Positions 49,142 through 62,467 of a DNA stretch of 64,000 nt are shown here, piece by piece (the first letter of the stretch is position 1; every line of letters begins with the position of its first letter). The notes beneath the pieces were generated by a model. It searched no databases and was not told where the DNA came from. It saw only the letters and a list, made by a program, of their open reading frames with translations. The DNA is taken from positions 186,001 through 250,000 of the forward strand of contig JAMSLZ010000008.1 in assembly GCA_026027325.1 (NCBI GenBank), in the 5' to 3' direction. Made by a program: the position numbers and the translations under genes. This stretch comes from Actinomucor elegans. Taxonomy: Eukaryota > Mucoromycota > Mucoromycetes > Mucorales > Mucoraceae.

Positions 49142-51222
49142 ATGAACAATCATTTCAACGATAGAAGGAAAACTTTACCAGAAGTGAAGGTAGAAAAAGA
49201 TCTCGAGGAAGATAATTTACCAAAGCGCGTATTACCCATCTTGGCAGCACCTCATATAAGTTCCATACAGGAAAGCGATGACGAGAATATCACAGATATC
49301 ATGGAAAAAGAGAATGCGCCACTCAATGTTGTTAATCCAACGGCCATAAAACCCCAAAGTGCAGTGCCCAGCTGGCTAAGGTTGAACTCGGACGATGATA
49401 TTGCTAATAGAGATAGTTCGAGAATGCGACATTCTATTGGTTTAGATGTTCCAGGCGCAGTGCATACCATTACAACGCCTAGTAAGTTTGTTCAAGTTGA
49501 TATAAAGCACTCATAGTCAATACACTACCTTCATAGAACTGAAAACCGAACGACAATTGGATAGCAAATTAGTTGTAATTATGGGTATGACAAAGCAAAC
49601 TGCATGAAATACGTCCCATTCATCATTTTCGATTAGTTGGATTGCCTGCTCGTGGAAAGAGCTATCTGGTCAAGAAGCTGAGACGTTATTTGAACTGGTT
49701 ACAATATGAAACAAAGGTGTTTAACGTCGGTAATATGAGACGTGTCTGTGAAGCTTCAACACAAGATCAGTCTGCAAGCTTCTTTGATCCAAACAATCAA
49801 GATCTCAAGCGTATTCGTGATGAAATCGCCCTCAGCGTATTAGAGCAACTGATTGGCTGGTTAAAGGAAGGAGGAAGAGTAGCTATTCACGACGCAACAA
49901 ACTCGACGCGCGCTAGAAGGTAGTTGATCTATTTGTGGAATCAAGAGACTAATGAATTGCGTTATCTAGAAAGCTACTGATTGATCGGTTGGAAAGAGAG
50001 CCTGAGATTAGGGTGCTATTGATCGAATCTGTCTGCACAGATCAAATGGTAAGACGCATACATAGTATATATGTAAAACATTAAGCAACTGATACCTAGT
50101 AGATGTTGGAGCGCAACTTCCGCTTGAAACTTTCTGGCCCCGATTACAAGAACAAAGATCCTGTGGAAGCACTAGCCGATTTTAGAACTCGTGTAGCAAA
50201 TTATGAAAAAGCCTATGAGCCTGTAGGCGATTGGGAAGAAGAAAATGATATTCAATTCTGTAAACTGATCAATGTCGGTAAAAAGGTCATTGCCTACAAT
50301 ATCTCTGGCTATTTGTCTGGTCAGTGCATCTTTTATTTGATGAACTTTAACCTAGTTGGTAAGACATTTTGCATCATTGACTCATCAAATGACTAACACA
50401 ACTGTAGAACGTCAGATATTTGTCACTCGTCATGGTGAAAGTGAAGATAATGTTGCTGGAAGAATTGGTGGCGATGCACCATTAAGTGAAACTGGACGCA
50501 AGTTTGCAAAAGCACTCGCCAGGTTTACACAGCAACAAAGGATTCGATTTGCTTGTGAAATGGCTTCTAAAGCAAATGAACTGGAGCCAGAAGAGAAACA
50601 AACACCTGCTCTTGCACTTGAGAAAACTGCCAAGTTTTGTAACTCTCAATTCACTATATGGACAAGTATGCTTCAAAGATCGATGCAGACTGCCGAGTAT
50701 TTTGATCCAGATGATTATGATGTGAAGCATATTCGCTTTTTGAATGAAATCAACTCAGGTGTAAGTGATATATCATGCTTTAGTATTAACAACTAAATGC
50801 TTTTATTTAGATTTGTGAAGGCATGACCTATCAAGAGATTCAACAGAAACACCCTGCAGAATACAAGTCTAGACAAGCGAACAAACTGTTCTATCGATAT
50901 CCTGGAATGGGCGGTGAATCATACATTGATGTAATTCATCGTCTTCAGCCCATGATTGTTGAGTTAGAAAGGATGACGCAGTCTTGTCTGATTATCACGC
51001 ATAGAGTCGTGATGCGTATTTTATTGGGCTACTTGCTGGATTGGACTCGCGAAGAAATGCCTCATATGATGGTTCCTATTCATACGTAAAGTATAACAAT
51101 ACATATCAACCAAATATATACTAATTTGTACTAGTGTTTATGAGCTTCGTCCTAAACCTTACGGCACGGAATTGAAGAAATGGCAATACATTGAGGAAAC
51201 TGACTCTTTTATTGAATTCTAA
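49142..51222 (+). CDS. 6-phosphofructo-2-kinase/fructose-2,6-bisphosphatase
   Basis: Eight exons, join(49142..49481,49537..49584,49637..49919,49970..50048,50103..50358,50408..50760,50811..51085,51135..51222), give 573 aa. It makes and removes fructose-2,6-bisphosphate, the cytosolic signal that switches glycolysis and gluconeogenesis. After a regulatory N-terminus of about 115 aa lies the kinase domain: GLPARGKSYLVKKL (Walker A, residue 131 on), NVGNMRR and DATNSTRARR. The bisphosphatase domain has FVTRHGESEDN (RHGE at about 343-346, catalytic His), NEINSGICEGMTYQEI (catalytic Glu) and ITHRVVMRILLGYLLD (second catalytic His, usually I-C-H-Q-A). Both halves keep their active residues, so it should be bifunctional. 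The exon 5 end was set at 50358, not 50319, because GQCIFYLMNFNLV is conserved in the family. Serines in the N-terminus may be phosphorylated. Confidence 0.95.
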
Positions 51223-52272
51223 CAGAAAACGCTACTATATCCCCCCCAGACTCATTTGGTTTTACAAGTCAGTGTAGTCATATCGAGCATAAAAAGTAGA
51301 TAGAATCAAATACGCAGAATGCATCATGTATAATAAACACACACACAGCATAAATTCTTTATAGGTATGGCCCGTCGTTACCGTTTTAGTGTTTTGTTCA
51401 ATGGCACCATTGTTTATTAGCATTGCTCATTGTATGCTTCTTGACGTAATAGTTGATGGTACCCCTCTGCGTGTACACTATTGAAAAAAAAAAAAAAAAA
51501 AAACACCAGTTTACATTAAACTGTATGAAACAAAATTACATTCAATAGTTTTGTTTTTAAAATACTTCTTAAGCTGTTGAAAACAGATAGGGAAAGATGT
51601 TTTTGGGAACTTTAGAAATATCATTATGTATAGCTCAAATACTGTATACTCTAACCTATTTTAAATTCACATTGCCAACATATCATTATCCTTGTATAAT
51701 GCAATATTCGTACTACACGAAATAAGTATTATTGCAAATTTGAACCTGAGAATTTTTCTGGAATCGACCATTGTTTCTCATTAACATTTAATTAATATCT
51801 CATCTTCAAAGTGAATTGTTATTTCTATAGGAACTTTTTTCTTAATTGAAGCACAATTAATATGTTTTATTGTTCAGTAATTGTAAAATTGCACAATATA
51901 TATTTCATGGGAATTAGATTTGATCATGATCAATAGGTCTTTCGATCGATCCATCAAATGTCATGTCTGATTAATACCTCAAGCTCAGAACAAGCTACTG
52001 CATCGACTGTAATAGCAAATAAGTGTATATCAAGTATAACTTAAAAAAAAAAAGACAAATATAATGAATCACTCATCATATTGCTGTATATGCTTTAATC
52101 TCAAAGTTTTAAATTTGTGTCTATAAAAACGTACAGTGTTATAGATATTTTATATAAGTTATATGCTGGAAAATGAGTTGACCAATTAGGGGTTACCGGG
52201 TGATATATATGATGAATAAAAGCAATGATAATTTTGTGGCGAACTTCTTTTTTGGCAGAACTGAATTTGTTC
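51223..52272. other. Intergenic, PFKFB to receptor-like genes
   Basis: About 1.05 kb with no gene. It contains a C-run at about 51241-51247, CA dinucleotides near 51341 and an A-run at about 51485-51503. Confidence 0.5.
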
Positions 52273-53882
52273 TTATGCAGAATTACTACCGCTATAATTA
52301 TGAGAAAGTGGAGGGGTTCGCACTCGATCAATGATAGCATTGTACTTGACCTGCTCTTCTTCTACCTGCGTTAATTTTGCGTCTTTTTGTGCATTATCCT
52401 TGTTCATTTTTTCTTCTTGAGAGATCAAAGCATCAATGGATTCTCGGGGCTTTTTAATTACTTCAAGTGAGAATCGGATATCGTCATCCAACTGCGATGA
52501 AGAAGTTATAAAATTACTTGTTCTCGTAGACCTGCTTTTCCAAGATGATTCCATAGATGTTGGCCTTTTGTAACTGCAAGTATTTCCGGATAAATCTTTA
52601 TTCAAACGTGAATCAGACGAGGAAGAGCCAAAAGAAAGATTGCTTAGTTGTGCAGCAATTTCAGGACTAAATGATAACAGAACAATATATTAAATGCATT
52701 TTTCTATACATTATGTTTATATACAAAGCGTACTTGATCAATACTGCAAATTCCACAAAAAATGTAGCTATTGGGCCAGCAAATAGCCACACACCTGCCA
52801 ACACCATATTGGAAGAGCGGTTTGACATGACAGCATCACGGCAAACGCTATACAGTACAACGAGAAAGGCCAGTATCCACATACAGGAAGTTCCTACCAC
52901 CACAATGATTCTGACCTTGATCGCACCTGTCTTGACTTTGCTGATGTTGATTCTCAAATCTGATTGCGTACGTAGGTGCTTTTCCAGCAATCGTATTAAT
53001 CTAACTCCAGCAAGTAGTAATAGCATGCCCAAGTACCCGCAGTAGAATGTCCAGAGATAGTATTGTGTCCTAGTCATTTTGGATGCTAACTCGTTATTAC
53101 CGTTGGACGCATACACAGCTGCAGTGACAGCACAAGCAGTGTTTGTGATGAAAGGCAGCGTAATCGTTACCACACAGAGAACGTTAACCAATGTATGTGA
53201 CCTCACCCATTTAGTGTACATGACACCACTGCTCTATGGTTTAAAAAAATATATGAGTTTACTGGTGTCATATATTTATTTGAATGATTTAACTTTACCT
53301 CTGATAACGTGTAAGCCACGCCAAATAGATAACAAGCAAAGCAACAATAACCAAACTGGAAGCTTATTTCAAACATTACTATCGAAAACGGATTATAATT
53401 AATGACTGAAGCACCTACCAGAAAAACTGGTAACAAGTGTAACAATTACATTATGTATTACATACATGAGCGAACCACAGGATTTGTAGAGTTTGTTAAC
53501 ATGATTATAGCGTGTATCATTTGCACTGAGGGTTTAAGATAAAGAAGTTAGTTAATGGTGTTTGTGTGCGTACACCTTTGAACTAACAGGTAAGAAAGAT
53601 AATGCCAAACATGCCCATCGATTCAATAGGCTTGGGCCTTGGAAATCCATTTCGAACCTCGAATATCTTTTGATTTCTACAGTTCAAGCGAATGTATAGA
53701 ATAGCAACTGCCACCAGAGCTAATAAGCCGGTGATGACCGCTGTTATGGTATAAAGTATCTTTGCAATATCTGTTTCTTCACAGTCGTATATAGTATATC
53801 TAAAATCGCAGTGGCAGGATTGGCCAAAGTTATCACACACCCTCCAAAAGGTGGATGGCTGTAGTGAGGTTTGAATACTCAT
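52273..53882 (-). CDS. Seven-helix membrane protein, copy A
   Basis: Five exons, complement(join(52273..52666,52734..53233,53299..53378,53466..53525,53588..53882)), give 442 aa. The short N-terminus (about 34 residues) has cysteines (C16, C23, C25, C34) and looks extracellular. Seven hydrophobic segments follow: about 42-65, 87-110, 119-143, 155-180, 195-220, 235-265 and 280-305. A cytoplasmic tail of about 130 residues is rich in Ser, Thr and charged residues. The topology is receptor-like. I cannot assign it to a fungal GPCR class (pheromone, carbon-sensing, cAMP-type) from motifs alone. Copy B downstream has the same five-exon layout, with splice phases identical at every junction. Confidence 0.8.
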
Positions 53883-54778
53883 TCAGTAATAGAATATCGT
53901 CCTATGCTAAACCTGGTTGATTTTTTTTAAGAAACTGTGCAGATTATAAAGGTAAAAGAAGCGCTGTATTCGCATGGTGCAGGAATATTTAGGCCTAAAT
54001 AGAAGGCACAAGCGTTTCACACAGGAATAATGCTGGAGCGCTCACAAACTTCGGTTATACAAGCCATTGTGGGATTCTCAAGCACTTGTTTCCATACGCT
54101 GGGGTAATATTTAGCTTAGTTTAGTTTTAAAAAACGGTAGTCGAATGCAACAGACCTCGTACAAACCTTAGTTTTACAAAAACGCTCGAGCAATATTCGA
54201 ATTTCGGTCGCTACTGACAATCACATATCTTTTGCAATTATAAGAGTCACTTTCTAAGAATAAGAAGTTTTACACAACTGCTTGGGTTGTCTACATTATT
54301 GGTTCGAATAAATTAGTTTCTACAGCCAGACCTGATATTTACACCTCTTCACTTCCAGTGCGAATGAGCATGGCTATCTAATTAACAATTTAATAGCACA
54401 AGATAGTTGGCCTGTTTATTGTATCATCTGACGTTTGCATCAAGAAAGCCCAATCTTGAACTTGATCACGTATAACTTCTGTCAAGTTACAGCTCCATCA
54501 CCTTGTAGATGCAGCATTTGACTGGCATCGATCGAAAGTCTAAAGATCAGTAGAACATGTTCTTTGCATCCAAAAAGTAAAATGTAATATAACCATCTAT
54601 CACCAAGTAAAAAGCTCTCGTTCATTAGAAAGACAGATCAAGCATACGATATATAGTATTTGTTTATTCTCTCTTATTTAGCGATAGGTTCGTTAAAGTA
54701 AAACGATGAGAGAATATAAATTTTTATATTTGAGTAGACATGAATCATGGAAATTATAGAAATAGTAAAAGATTGATT
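53883..54778. other. Spacer between the tandem receptor-like genes
   Basis: About 0.9 kb upstream of copy A. Short matches to the sequence upstream of copy B (56440-56830) remain, such as GTGGGATTCTCA (54069 and 56537) and CAG..CCAG..C..G.TATT.ACA near 54325 and 56745. The upstream sequence was therefore duplicated together with the gene. Confidence 0.5.
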
Positions 54779-56385
54779 TTATGCAGAACTGTCGCTACCG
54801 TAGTTGTGAATAGGTGGAGGAGTCCGCACTCGGTCAATGGTAGAGTTGTATTTGAATTGTTCTTCTTCCACTTGCGTCCGTTTTAGGTCTTTGGCTATGC
54901 TACTAGTGTCATCTATGTCAGTATTCTCTTCCTGGTGCATCAATGCGTCAATGGATTCATGAGGTTTGCTGATTGAAGTCAACGTAAATCGAATATCGTT
55001 GTCTAATGGGGATAATGAATCTTGAAAGTTACTTGCACGTGTTAGTTGGCTTTTCAAAGACATTGCTGGCTTTATAGGTGTTGGTTTTCTACTGTTGCTT
55101 GAAATTCCAAATCGATCTCGATTTAAGCGTAAATCAGAGGATGACCCAAATGAAAGATTACTTAGCTGTGCAGCAATATCTGGGCTAATACCAAACGGGT
55201 TAATTAAGCAATTCTATGTATTTCGTATAAGAAACGTACTTGATTAGTACAGCAATTTCTACAAAGAAAGTAGTGATTGGACCCATAAATATTGCTATTG
55301 CCGAAACTACCATGTTTGAATCATGATTGCTTATCAAAGCCTCACGGCAAATAGCGTATACAAGAGCGAGAAAAGAGAATATCCACATACATGAAGTGCC
55401 TACCACCACAATGATTCTGACCTTGAGCGCACCTGTCTTGACCTTGTTGATGTTGATTCTCAAATCTGATTGCATGAGCAGATGTTTTTCTAACAAGCGT
55501 ATCAACCTAACACCAGCAAATAGCAATAGCATGCCCAAGTACCCAGTATACAATGACCAGAAGTAATATTGTATCCTAGTTAGTTTAGCGGCTAACTCAT
55601 TATTACCCTTCATAGCGTGTACACCAGAAGCAAGAGTACAAGCGGTGTTTGTGATAAATGGTAATGTGATAGTAACTACGCAGAGGACATTCACCAATGT
55701 ATGTGACCTCACCCAGTTATTGTACATGACACCACTGCTCTATGATTTAAAAAGAAAATACATAAGCTTACTGGTATCATATATTTATTTGAATGATTTA
55801 ATTTTACCTCTGATAATGTGTAAGCCATGCCAAATAGATAGCACGCAAAGCAACAATAGCCAAACTGGAAGCTAACCTCAAACATATCTACGAGAACAGA
55901 TTGTAAATAGTGTGTTTTTCGAATGGAAGTAGATACCATACGACATACACGAGCGAAAAACTGGATTTGGAATGGAGTTTGTTAACATAAATATCGCCTG
56001 AAGCATTTGCACTGGAGATTGAAAAAAAAAAAGATATATGCATGCATGCATGACTATTATTAATTGCTTCTAAATATGCTACTTTCTACTTACAGGTATT
56101 GAAAATAATGCCAAACAAGCTCATGGATTCAATAGGTTTTGGTCTTAAGAATCCACACCGCTTTTCAAATATTTTTTGGTTCCTGTGTTTTAAACGGAAG
56201 TACAGAATGGAAGCGGCCACAAAAGCTAGTAGGGCAGAGAAGACAGCTGTCATTATATAAAGTATTTTTGCAACTTTTGTTTCTTCACAGTCGTATATTG
56301 TATATCTAAAATCGCAATGGCATTCACCGAGGTCGTTGCATACTCTCCAAAAAGTAGATTGTTGTGAAGGGACCTGAGGGTTCAT
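54779..56385 (-). CDS. Seven-helix membrane protein, copy B
   Basis: Five exons, complement(join(54779..55184,55240..55739,55808..55887,55949..56011,56094..56385)), give 446 aa. It is a paralogue of copy A. Long stretches are identical or nearly so, for example HCDFRYTIYDCEE, SFQFGYCCFACYLFG, VRSHTLVNVLCVVTITLPFI and KVRIIVVVGTSCMWI. Exons 3 and 4 have identical lengths in both copies (80 and 500 nt). The tails share IDALM/IDALI, QVEEEQ.KYN and IDRVRTPP. Differences cluster at the N-terminus, in the loop after helix 4 and in the tail. Function is unknown; it is most simply a sensory receptor or membrane scaffold. Confidence 0.8.
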
Positions 56386-59300
56386 TTAGTATTATAATAA
56401 TGAGAAAGGAATAAAAGTAGAAAAAGCAAAGCTATACTTATGCAGGAATACTCAAAAGTATAGGGTGATCAAACCAAACACGAGCGTGGTACACAATAGA
56501 TAAAGTGCTTATGGCGTTGGTGATACGATTTTTTGTGGGATTCTCATCAGTCTCTTGCTTGATGTGGGGTAAAGTTGTTGTTATACAAATGATACTTTAC
56601 AGTTCAAATGTAGTAACCAGATGATATGCATTGATTATTTGCTTTAAGCAAAATCCGAATATCTATCACTATCGAATAACATTTATAGTTTGAAACTGGA
56701 AACATGCTACATTTAAGAAGAAGTAAAGAATAAACTGACTTGTGTAGCCAGGTCAGGTATTCACATCTAAGACATCTTCTCCTGGGATCGCTGCAGTTGC
56801 AGCATCCACTAGATCCAATAAGGCAATGATAGGTTTTTTGCCGCTTCTGCTGACTATTGTGCCAAGTAAAAAAATAAAAAAATAAAAAAATAAAGGCTAT
56901 TCTTTGGTAGTTTCAAGCAATAGTAAAGTGTTTTTTTAGAAGTTACTACTACTGTTTAATGACAGATTTACGTCTAGAGCCTACAGCCTCTTAATCTCTA
57001 CTGCTTCTTTAAGAAAGCTTTGAGATTTACTATAACTGGAAAAGGTACTGGTGCAACGGGTTTCATGTTTCATCTTTTTTTCTGATTTTCAAGCGTACAG
57101 TCCCCAACATTCTGTCAAATTATCAGCGCATTTCTATAGTTGTGTAATCAGGATATATGATAGTGTTTAGTGAAAGATACATTATTCAGAGCAGCTTAAA
57201 GCGACTTATACCTCATTTTAAACGCTCGATATTCATTAGCATTTGCTATCTTGGGCCAGTCAAAAGATGTATTCATTATACAGAAAAGCAGAACGATCGA
57301 GACGATCCATTTCATCAGTTTCACTATGTGTAACTTCAATCAACCGATCGCGGTAATAAGAAACTACTCTTGACAGGCAGTGATAAAAGATTTGAGGAAA
57401 TCTAAACAGTTGATATAATGTAGCATGTACATGGTTATATGGTATCGAACTGATACTAAATACGTTGCAGCTCTTACCAGATATCAGTGAAGTCTATTCA
57501 CACCAGTCTTTAGGTTCTCCCTCAATGACTCGTAAGGATTATCCATTGACCAAGTGTCTTTTCCTCATTAGGAGATTGACTTCTACTTTGAGAAATTGTT
57601 TCATATCGCTTTTCTAACATCTCTGAAATGGTTTATACTTGTACTTAATTTTATTCTACTTGTTAAACGCATCAAATCGATGTTCCTATAAGTGTCGATG
57701 CTATCGATAAATGGAGATGAATACAAGCCCATGTAACCATCAAATTAAATTCTTTCGATTAAAAAAAAATATAAGTCAATGAAAATCAATATAATAACTT
57801 GATTCTTAGGAAGTATATGGTAGAAAAAACTTTCTTTTATATAATAGGCTATTATAACTATTCAATGATATAAAAACAAAAAATACGGTGGTTGCGATAA
57901 TGTAATTTTTTTTCAACATTCTGAATCGAAGTTGCCTTTAATGATGCATTACAAGCTCCGAATTATTGGAGCAATTAATTTACTGTATATAGTTTATGTT
58001 AATAGCACAAAGTACACGTATGGATGATGTATCGTATTTTATGATCATAGTTTCAGTTTTAAGAATTCTTTTTTTTTTGTATTTAAGTTTTTTATTCAAT
58101 TTTCAGAGGCCACATATCGCGGAGAGGTAGTACCTGAATATACGTGTGTAGTAACAAGGAGATGGGGATAATTGTATACTATGACTAGTGATGAACTAAA
58201 AGTAGTATTTGTGTACACTATAAGTCTTGCTAAGCTTTAATATAATTAAGTTGATGACTGTAATATTGATAATTGTGATTCGATCTTGTTCAGTTTTAAG
58301 AATGAAATCCCAAAAATCAATAACTCATGATCACCTGATTTCATTGGGCGCAACAAATGAATATGAATGTCCTTCCTCCCTGGCATTTTTGATAAAACAA
58401 TCCTTGAAGTTGAAAGAAAGTATCTAGATCAACAATGTAAAATTATACGAATTTAAAAACTGGGAGATATATAGAGTAAAGTACACTTTTTCCAATTATT
58501 AAAGCTTTGATGATTGTATTTCTTTCTTAGTAAAATTTTATAAACTCTGGCAATGTATCCTCTAAAATAACAATTTTCCCTTTATAATCCCAAAAAGTGT
58601 TGAGTATTAACAAATAATGTTGAAGGCACAAAGCCAAGCCATGCCTACACCCTCCTAAGTTTTGGTTTCTATTATTTGGTAGACATGTCAATTCTCAAAT
58701 ACCAATTTTCACAGTTAAAAATCCGACAACTGACATGGCAGACTAACTAGCAACATAGATCTCGGTGTAATGTCGTATTTGAAGAGCATTACATCTTCAA
58801 AATAAGCAGCTGTATCAACTAAAACAACTTTTAACTGAAAAGTAGTGAATTATATTTCATTTGTCAACGGCTAGATGTAATTTACATGTATTTCATGTAA
58901 GTATGGTGTAGTATCAATAGATCTCTCTGCCGATCCCGAGTTAATGTCGGATCAAATTAGAATCGAATGTCCAAAACGATCTGCTGCATATATAAAAACC
59001 TTTGTTTATGTAACTGAAATATGGTGGAATACAACAAATTATATTCTATTTGCCAAATATTAACTGTGAAATGTAAGTATTACAAATAGTAATGCCTATT
59101 CTATAGATCTCGTAGCTGATCTCGATTTAATGTTGGATTAGACTAGTTGCACATGTTCAGAATGTATTGTTTCATTTTGCAAACCTTCCCAATCTACCCT
59201 ACTTTCTTTTTTTATAGTCCATTTTTTAATTTTAATTCATTTGTAACCTTCATTAATAAAATAATTTTTTTTTTTTCTTGTTCTGATATAACAATTTAGT

Positions 59301-60889
59301 GTCAAAAGGATAAAAACAGTGATATATGATTTGAATAGCGAATGGTTTTATAGAAACAAGCTAATTTACTCCAACCCGATTATTTACACATCGGATGCCA
59401 GAGCTTTTTTAAATCTGTTTTCGTGTAACTGCATGGCCATTCCAGAGCAAATGTATAAATAAGCTTCACATGAAAACAATCCTGGGAAAAAAAATTTTTT
59501 TTGTTGGGCAAATGTGAAGCAATCTTAGCGCTGTGATCTTTTTTTTCTTTTGCTGGCGTTGAATGCAAGAATATACGTTTTTCATTAATGCACTATTATG
59601 TGTATTAAATCAGCTATTTAATTTGATGCATTTAAAAAAATAAGAATTTCATGTAACAGATAATTATCTCTATCAACCGATACTTAGATACATGTTATCT
59701 GAAAACAGAAGATTATCGGGAATATTGTTTGAAAGCATCTGCAGATGAGTAAGATTAAATTATCAAGCCTTCATAAGCTTATTTGGACCGAAATCGATGG
59801 ATTTTAAAATAGTATATCACTATTACATGCCTTTGCACTCTTTTCTCAATACAGCTATAGATAATATTTTGTTCATGAACGGGTTCAGGAACGCAAGCTT
59901 AGGCCAAAGTGGTGGGAATATTTTCATATGCTTTGGGTAGCTGGCTTTCAAATATAAAAGAAAAAATTTAATAGCTTTCCCACTGCTGCCCTAATCCCCA
60001 ATATTGCGAACCGTGTGCAATTGAACACATTTTTCTCAAGGGCCTCATTTGGTACCTCTCGCCTTCCATAGAAACACAACAATAACCATGGCTTTTTATT
60101 CTTTACTTGAGCTCAAGGCGGTCTCCGGGTCCTTAGTTTCATTTTAAACAAACCAACGTGTCTGATTGGTGATAAAAACCTACGTTTACACTAGATTTTC
60201 CCGCCAGCAAAGAGGGATTGATCAAAAAAAGGCTTCAATTGCATTCTATTGATCTAGTTTTAGTTGTCTTGAGCTCTGACCTGTCAACAGAAAGACATTC
60301 AAAAGCCTTTTTCATAGTCAAAGCAGGAAAAGAATCCCGGTTTGCGTCAGAGCAGTAATCAATCATGATCCGTGCAGAAGATCTAATAGTGATAAACACG
60401 TAGGATCAACGCCTTCTTCGACAAATGCTATACTAGCTCAATGATAAAACGCGTATATAGCACGACCTACCGAGCTCGCAAATAAGAAAGCACTTCGTAG
60501 TGATCACGGGACAACCCGGGCTTGTGACGCGAACAAGCTATAATAACATAAATCTCCTCTGTTTCTTGCCAATGTCCGCTAGTTTGTCGAAGTTTTCACG
60601 GACCTCTTTAGGTATTAGCTCCCTCCAGATACTAGTTTAATGGTTAATCCATATCAACATTGAAAAAAGTTTTTTTTTTGTTTGCAAGCCAATCGATTCG
60701 AAAGCGGAGAGTTGATGGTGGTATAACTTCGGGTGACTAAGTTTTTTTTTTTATTTTATTCCGTACTTACCCGCTTTTTTGCTAGTAAGTGAAGTCTTGA
60801 AACAAAGCCCGATTCATAAAGTAACTTGAAAAGTATTGGGCCCCTCAGATTCTTTTCGTCTTTCTTTCCCCTTCTTTATATACATTTCA
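56386..60889. other. Long intergenic region
   Basis: About 4.5 kb with no supportable gene. It contains a short A6T array near 56868-56892 and a diverged direct repeat at 58845-59146 (listed separately). The last 500 bases precede the succinyl-CoA ligase gene and have C-rich and T-rich blocks typical of a strong fungal promoter. Confidence 0.5.
58845..59146 (+). repeat. Diverged direct repeat pair (about 115 bp)
   Basis: 58845-58960 and 59032-59146 align in the same orientation. Shared blocks are AATTATATT.CATTTG.CAA, ATGTAAGTAT, TATAGATCTC..T..CTGATC and TTAATGT.GGAT.A. Spacing is about 187 bases. This may be a diverged local duplication or part of a small element. Confidence 0.5.
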
Positions 60890-62467
60890 ATGTTCAACTC
60901 TTTGCGTGCCGCTTCTTCTATCGCACAACGTGCCTCTTTGGTAAAAAAAAACTACTCGACAAGTAGAGTGGAAATAGAGTTATTAACTTTCTTATAAAGG
61001 TTGCTCGTAAGCCTATTCAACAACAACAAAAGCGTTTCCTCAACATCCATGAATACCTTTCTGTTAAGCTTTTAAGAGAATACGGCATTAATGCTCCCAA
61101 GGGTGATGTTGCTAATACCCCTCAAGAAGCTTTTGAAATCGCAAAGAAGCTTGGTAATAAAATTTTTCATTTTTTTTTTTTTTACCCCACCTTTTTTTTG
61201 GGTAATAATCTAATCTTCATATTCAAAATAGGTGGTGATGATCTTGTCATCAAGGCTCAAGTTCTTGCCGGTGGTCGTGGTAAGGGTACTTTTGATAATG
61301 GTTATAAGGGTGGTGTCAAGACCTTCAATACGTAAGTGTGATGGAATAGAATAGCTGGGGGGAACGAAAAGATTACTAAAATTTTATCATTTTCTAGACC
61401 CGAAGAAGCCAAGGAACTCGCTGAGAAGATGCTTGGTCATAATTTGGTCACTAAGCAAACTGGTGCTGAGGGTAAGCCTTGTAACGCCGTCTACATCTGT
61501 GAACGTAAATACGCTCGTAACGAATACTATTTCGCTATCTTGTTGGACCGTAAGTCTGCTGGTCCCGTTATCGTTGCCTCCTCTCAAGGTGGTGTCGATA
61601 TCGAAACCGTTGCTCACCAAAACCCTGAAGCTATCATTACCTTGCCTATCGATCCCAAGGAAGGTTTGTCTAAGGAGAAGGCCTTAAATCTTGCCAAGGA
61701 GATGGGCTTCACCCCCAAGGGTCAAGAACAAGCTGCCGAAACTTTCCTCAACCTCTTCAAGCTTTTCAACGAAAAGGATGCCACTCAAGTTGAAATCAAC
61801 CCCTTGTCTGAATCCAGTGATAACCAAGGTAAAGTATATGCAATAGGGTTGGTATGGATGTGGTTGTACTCATTACTACTTGATAGTTCTCTGTATGGAT
61901 GCCAAGTTGAACTTTGATGATAACGCCAGCTTCAAGCAAAGCGATGTCTTTGCTCTCCGTGATTTCACTCAAGAAGATCCTCGTGAAATTGCTGCCGCCA
62001 AGTACAATTTGAATTATATCGGTTTGGATGGTAACATTGGTTGTTTGGTCAACGGTGCTGGTCTTGCCATGGCCACCATGGATATTATTCAACTTCACGG
62101 TGGTAAGCCCGCCAACTTCTTGGATGTTGGTGGTGCTGCTACTCCCGAAGCTGTTAAGGCTGCTTTCGAAATCATCACATCCGATCCCCACGTTTCTTCC
62201 GCCTTTGTCAACATCTTTGGTGGTATCATGCGTTGTGATGTGATTGCCGAAGGTATCATTTCTGCCGCTAAGGATTTGGACCTCAAGATCCCCTTGATCG
62301 TTCGTCTTCGTGGTACCAATGTTAATGAAGCCAGAAAGTTGATCGCTGAATCCGGTCTCCGTATCTTTGCTGTTGAAGATTTGGATACTGCTGCTCAAAA
62401 GGCTGTCAAGTTCTCCAAGATCATCACATTAGCCAGAGAAGCCAATGTTGACATCAAGTTTGCTTAA
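60890..62467 (+). CDS. LSC2: Succinyl-CoA ligase beta subunit, mitochondrial
   Basis: Five exons, join(60890..60940,61000..61153,61232..61331,61398..61828,61887..62467), give 438 aa. It joins the alpha subunit in the TCA cycle step that converts succinyl-CoA to succinate with nucleotide triphosphate formation. A basic, Ser/Arg/Gln-rich leader (residues 1-32, [17 protein letters not shown] onward) is a mitochondrial presequence, after which [16 protein letters not shown] begins the ATP-grasp domain. [18 protein letters not shown] is the nucleotide-binding loop. ENPLSE-like [40 protein letters not shown] and [10 protein letters not shown] follow in order and are family hallmarks. Codon use is biased to C-ending and GGT/AAG codons, unlike neighbouring genes, suggesting high expression. 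ADP or GDP preference cannot be told. Confidence 0.96.

Noticed and set aside
50320..50407. 88-nt intron in the PFKFB gene starting GTCAGT at 50320
   Set aside because: It would remove QCIFYLMNFNLV, which matches a conserved family stretch. A later donor at 50359 keeps it and the frame.
60424..60480. tRNA D-arm-like TAGCTCAATGATAAAACGC
   Set aside because: No TTC-loop follows at the right distance and no acceptor stem pairs.
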